In this document: piece after piece, positions 59,240 through 64,000 of the stretch
Numbering within the stretch: position 1 is the stretch's first letter
Layout: each line of letters begins with the position of its first letter
Source of the DNA: Batkoa obscura
Lineage: Eukaryota; Entomophthoromycota; Entomophthoromycetes; Entomophthorales; Batkoaceae
Direction: 5' to 3'
NCBI GenBank assembly: GCA_030770535.1
Contig: JASVEC010000008.1
Span: forward strand, 868,001 to 932,000
DNA length: 64,000 bases
Program-made: the position numbers and the translations under genes
The notes under the pieces: generated by a model
The model's input: the letters and a program-made list of their open reading frames with translations, nothing else
Database searches by the model: none
Told to the model about the DNA's origin: nothing

Positions 59240-59346
59240 TATATATGGGGATGTATTTTTTTGTTTAAGAATTTTACTACCAATTATTCTACTCAAGTAG
59301 CGCTTAAAAAAAGGAAAAAGTAATGAAATAAAAAAACACCCTCAAA
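59240..59346 (-). mobile_element. MITE copy, reverse orientation
   Basis: TATATGGGGATGT end, GTTTAAGAATTTTACTAC arm, centre CTCAAGTAGCGCTTAA and TAATGAAAT arm are present, ending ACACCCTCAAAT. Confidence 0.85.
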
Positions 59347-60411
59347 TGTTTGATTTTTTAAGTACAGCTCAAACTATTAAGATGTACCAAGAGTTATAAT
59401 CAATATATCAAATAATAACCTATATTTAATAATTTTTATAAATGAAACTTTATATTTTTATTAAATGACAGTTCAACTACCTTAGCTGATATTACTATTA
59501 TTTGAAGAATTACTATCGCTGAAAACTTAGTTTCTGTATCAAATTACAAAGCAAATATCCCAAAAGCACTGTATTATTTCCTTTCATTAATTGATTTATA
59601 ACCAAAGGTATCAAAAAATTAAAGCCACTAGTCATTATAACAATAATCTTTTCTATGATTGCTCTATCCTATAATTTTAAATGTCCACACTCTTAAACTT
59701 TAATACTATATTATGTCAAGATATAAGTTGATACCTATAAGATCGATTATGTTATTTCAAAGAGAGTGATAACCAATTCAATGCTTTATTAATTTATATA
59801 TCTAAATGATTTTTATTCCTTTCATCTGCTTGTTTTAAATACTACTGTTATTTATTATCAGTGTTTGGACATATGTAGATAATTTAACTCCAAAGTTCTT
59901 TAGGACAATAAACAATTGAAATACTGATTTTATTTAACTGGCTCAATATTATACCAACATAAAGTAGATTAATAACTTTGATAGATTACTGGTAATTTAT
60001 ATATTACAATTTTTAAAAATAGTGATAATAATGATAAACTCAATGCTAATTAAATTGAATTTTATTATGATTTATATAAATTACAAGATCAAAAATTTTA
60101 TTTTATCCAACTTAGCTGTAAAGTTAAATAAACAGCATAGTAAAAGTAATCTAAAGTATTTGAATATACGGTGATAGGAGAAACAAAGCTTAAAATTGCC
60201 AAAATCAACTAAGAGATTAATAAAGTACAGATCGAAATGTTCAGCATCGATGTTCACAGTAATTACAAGTAGCTTGAAAAAGAGATAAATATTATCAAAG
60301 TATTATAACAGTGTATCAAAAAAACAAAACTCAACTAGGTTTGATTAGAGCTGCTCAAAGGTATATTAGAGGTAGTCAAGAAGTTGCATAATTGATAGTT
60401 GTATTTTTATA

Positions 60412-60573
60412 AAAGACCATTGGTGGCAACATATATCGATTAAATAGACGGAACAAAGAAGTAACCCTGGGATCAGATGACGTGACACCACTAGCAAGCT
60501 TATTTCTGCAGTTTAACAGCCAAAAAGGACAAAACCAACCTAAGGGCTATTATAGCATTGAAGAGGATGGATA
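60412..60573 (+). other. Short protein-like open frame, possible gene relic
   Basis: A plus-strand frame of some 54 codons with balanced composition: KTIGGNIYRLNRRNKEVTLG, then SDDVTPLASLFLQFNSQKGQ and KGYYSIEEDG before a stop. No start codon or splice sites could be set and no family is recognised. In a desert where other frames are Lys/Asn/Ile-rich noise it may be an exon or a gene relic. Confidence 0.25.
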
Positions 60574-63297
60574 ACTAGGCAAACATCAAAAGCTTTTTTT
60601 ACTTATGGAAACCTAAAAATCTAAAGAGTCGGAAAGGATATTAAATTTTATAATAAATGTGAATAGATAATTACTAAAGTCCTGACTGTTAAACATTGGA
60701 TGATTTCAGTTATTTAAATAAATAGTTCAAGCATATTTAGAATACATTCTCATATACATTAAAGAAGCAGTTGATACAATTTAGTTGCGTCTTTCCTTCA
60801 AATATGCAGGTAATGGAGTGTATTTGATACATTTGGAGTAAATATTAATAAGTATGTATCCCCAAGACAAGGGGACTTCACGATTCCACCGAAGATGGTT
60901 ATTTGAGTTGAAATAGAGATAAGTAAATTAAGAAGAAATTATCATTTATACTTTCCATCGTGCTATTTTTAAAATTTTTATTACTTTGTAAAGTTTGGTT
61001 TAAATGATCCCGCTAAAACATACCCTTGATAAAAGTAGGGTTGAAGGCAATTGAATAAAAACTTATAAATGTGACTTTGTAATTTTTATTTATAAAATAG
61101 AAAAAAAGAAATTAGTACGAAATAATTATAAATATCATTAATAAAAATAGTAGAAAACAATAGAAAAAGATAGATAGCTTTGTATTAAAATAGTAATATA
61201 TTGACAGAGGTAGAAATATTGATTAATAATCAATATTAAATAATAATATTTTAAAACACTTAATTAAAATAATCTAATTATTATAAATTTGGGCTTTTAA
61301 AAACTTTATTAACTCTAAATACTTTAATTTTAAAGCCATGCTTCCATGTACCGTCATTATTCTTTTATTATTTGAACTTATAAAAATATAAGATAAATTA
61401 TAAATGTAATGATAGTACAATAACTAGATCATTTTTTGTACCATAGATATTTTAACTCAAAATTAAAATTATGTAAGCATCAATATAATAGCAATCAATA
61501 AATAACAAATATTTGAAATGAATAAAAACGGAATTAGCTATAATGCTTTAATTAGTAATATATTTAAATAATTTGTCTAACATAATCAAACAATATGACT
61601 TACCAAAGTTGCTGTATTTTTAAAAAAACAACTGAACATAAACATTTTAGGAAAAAATATAATAACATTTATATGAACGTTGGTTAAAACATTGGAGTTA
61701 AAAATATCCAAGAATCAACCCAAACATTTTTGAATGACTATAATAATTACTGCTTTATAATGTTCCTACTCCTCAATTTCTATAACAATTTTGTAGTACT
61801 TGCAGCTTTATTGGAATATAAGTTTATACAGCTTTTTTTAGTATAAATAATTATAATTTTTTCAGTTGCTTTTTAGTATTCCTACTTTGTTGAATATTAA
61901 TTGCTCCATCAAATTAAGTTTGAAATTATAACTAGTATTCAATAAAATGTTTTGTTGATAATTTTTTTGTTATTTGTAAATAAAATTACAAAGCTATTAA
62001 GATTGATCATATAAATAATTACTAACTAAACACGAAAATCATAATCGTAAAGCAGCGGATTTGATACAAATGTAATGTCATCTGTTTGTAAAATTGCTAT
62101 ATTTTTAGTATCTATTTTAACCTTGATGTTGTAGAAAGTCAAAGAATTTGTATTTTGTTTTGAATATGATATGGGGTTGAGAAGAGAGCAATTATAAATA
62201 AATAGTCTATTAACTTATATCAATATACTTTGGCAGCTACCCATTTACTTGACTTATTTATAAACGGTGTTACTATCTATTATTGGTATTTAATCTATAT
62301 ATTGAAATTAGTTTCAAAATTCCATAAAGTACTAAGCTTTTGTTATTGTCCTGGTCTTATTACTAAAAGTTGAGTGTCCCTGTTGAATAAGTGAGTGAAT
62401 AAAATAGAATGATGAAATTTCAAAACTATTGAATTTAAAATTTATGGTTTTCTAATTAAAAAGCCAAGTATCTCTACACTATTATTGTTTCCATTACAAA
62501 GCTAAATAGCTAACATAATGAAATATATTTAGGGCTTTTAGTACAATGTAAGGTACAAGAACTAAAGCTTATAGTTGGTAAAGTAACGGTGAGATTATAG
62601 GATCACATATCGAAACCTTTCAGCTGCTATATTCAGATTATTTGTAAACAACTTCAAATAAGCAATGAATTATTAAAAATACTTTAGTAATGTTTTAAAA
62701 ATAAAAGTTAAAAAATTAAAATAGTATGCGAACTGGTATTATATTTCTACAGAAGCATATTGGTCAGTATCAATTTATCTGATTAAAAAACTATATAAAG
62801 TTGAGCTATTATGTTAATCCTGCCTCTAAGTTATTTTATCAAATTGTTGAGTGAAACACTTACCAATTTCAAGTGAATAGGGATTTTTAAAGCTATTAAT
62901 ATCAAAAAACAGTCAATGCATTGCGTCATTATCCCTTATAATTCATAGTTCTCCCAATAATCATTCCCTACAAAAAATAATAATAAAACCCAGTTATCCT
63001 TTAGGCTAGAAGCAGGACAATTAAGGGAGAGCGAATTTCTCATCCCTGACTGAGCAAATTTTGAGTTATCAATCCAGAAAAATAAAAAAATGCAATGTCA
63101 TAGCCAATAAAATTCGATCAATTTAAGTTATTATGTAAATTGGAATGACTCATTAAGCTTAAGTTTTATGCAAAACCCATAAAAGTTTCACATAACAAAT
63201 TAAAGGATCAAAAGAATTGTTCAACCCACTTCAATCGATTTTGTAAAACGAACTTAATAAATAAGCTTGAGGACAGCATAAAATTTTTACAAAAGCT

Positions 63298-64000
63298 ATG
63301 GACTCCCTTCAAGCCAAATTTGAATCCATCGGGTTATCCGAAACGAAAGCCAAAGATACTTTAAAAAACAAGAAGCTTGCCCCTTTATTAGATAAAGTGA
63401 TCGACTTAGCTTCCCTTTCTCCGGAAACTTTAAGTGAAAAAAAACATATAGGTAACAACTTGTATAACTTGGCTACTACAATTACTTCAGATGCTACCAA
63501 TCGATTAGAATTTTTGGTATCTAAAGTAGCTAATGAGGACTTAAGAACTTCAGAACAAATTTCAGCTGCTATTAAATATTGTGACAAATTATTAGTTGAA
63601 GAAGAGATTGATGTTAATAAGTTTAATGAAATTTGTGGGGTTGGTAAGTTATTCTTTATTCCTTATTCCATTATGATTTTTATTTACATGTTCCTCTAGG
63701 CGTTGTTGTTACCAAAGAACAAATAGAACAAATAGTAACTAGAATTATTGAAGAAAATAAGGAAAAGTTAATAACTGAGCGTTATCGTTTTGTATTTCCT
63801 TTGCTTGCTATTTTACGTCAAGATTTTGTTTTAAAATGGGCTAATGGTGGGGATGTAAAAACTGAATTGGATAAACAAGCTTTAGCTTTACTTGGTCCTA
63901 AAGACGAAAGAGATGTTGTTGTTAAAACTAAGGTAATATATAACTATTGATTATAAAGTAGTAATTAACATATTGTTTATATAGGGAAAAGCTAAAGGAG
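63298..64000 (+). CDS. GLN4: Glutaminyl-tRNA synthetase, N-terminal part (runs off the window)
   Basis: The start of the cytosolic glutamine-tRNA ligase. MDSLQAKFESIGLSETKAKD and TLKNKKLAPLLDKVIDLASL begin the eukaryote-specific N-terminal domain, which is related to the bacterial GatB tail and increases tRNA binding. Exon 1 ends in ...NKFNEICG. An intron of about 57 bases (donor near 63642, acceptor CTCTAG near 63700) joins to GVVVTKEQIEQIVTRIIEEN, the conserved GVGVxVTPEQIE block, then YRFVFPLLAILRQDFVLKWA and ALLGPKDERDV. A second intron starts near 63932 and the next exon begins GKAKG. The catalytic Rossmann fold lies outside the window. Confidence 0.93.

Larger units (their letters stand above)
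58558..63297. other. 4.7-kb gene desert
   Basis: AT-rich DNA without a called gene. It contains one MITE (59240-59346) and, near 60420-60580, one short protein-like open frame listed separately. The flank next to 63297 must hold the glutaminyl-tRNA synthetase promoter. Confidence 0.55.

Noticed and set aside
30843-59346. CRISPR-like array
   Set aside because: The recurring units are dispersed inverted-repeat elements kilobases apart and in both orientations, in a eukaryotic genome.
60290-60340. Echo of the RhoGAP second WW domain (YYNSVSKK against YYNTVSKK)
   Set aside because: The match is some 25 bases of AT-rich sequence and does not extend to either side in the order of the RhoGAP gene.

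Overview
The window is strongly AT-rich nuclear DNA from an intron-rich eukaryote, most probably a fungus. Pointers are a LEU5-type mitochondrial CoA carrier, a Ulp2-type SUMO protease, a GPI-anchored cysteine-rich secreted protein of fungal style, MRI1, MOD5 and short introns (about 45-70 nt, GTAAG donors, CTAAT/CTAAC branch sites close to the acceptor). An ALA2-type P4-ATPase and an ARHGAP39-like WW-MyTH4-RhoGAP protein fit an early-diverging lineage such as Entomophthorales/Conidiobolus better than yeasts. That placement is inference.

Layout. 0-11 kb: RPT5 and RRP45 (minus), PRPF38B, sulfiredoxin and ALG8 (plus), then a divergent ALG8-like paralogue and a third, broken ALG8 copy. 11.5-15 kb: a cytochrome P450 relic, a decayed DDE-type DNA transposon, a dispersed repeat (here called S) and a tRNA-Leu(AAG). 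15.4-35.3 kb is a dense housekeeping block: aldo-keto reductase, MOD5, P4-ATPase, an unrecognised coiled-coil gene, LEU5, a NOSIP homologue, a UBX4/TUG homologue, MRI1 and ULP2. 35.3-46.8 kb is gene-poor: a secreted ependymin/LolA-like gene, its broken copy, many short MITEs, a second S/transposon copy, an unknown broken gene and a PIN-like membrane transporter. 46.8-58.6 kb: SF3B1, a secreted GPI protein, RPS13, the RhoGAP gene and a small SERF gene hidden by its introns. 58.6-63.3 kb is almost empty. The 5' part of a glutaminyl-tRNA synthetase gene runs off the right edge.

Most intact genes are core functions: proteasome, exosome, two spliceosome proteins (PRPF38B, SF3B1), N-glycosylation (ALG8), tRNA modification and charging, methionine salvage and SUMO removal. 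They are not an operon-like pathway. The lineage-specific material is the ALG8 family expansion, the two secreted proteins, and one dispersed family of about 110-bp terminal-inverted-repeat elements, with 12 recognisable copies plus one fragment, all in intergenic DNA.

Several gene models depend on tiny exons: a 12-nt internal exon in PRPF38B and first coding exons of 7, 7 and 11 nt in SF3B1, SERF and RhoGAP. Plain ORF calling misplaces their ends or misses them.
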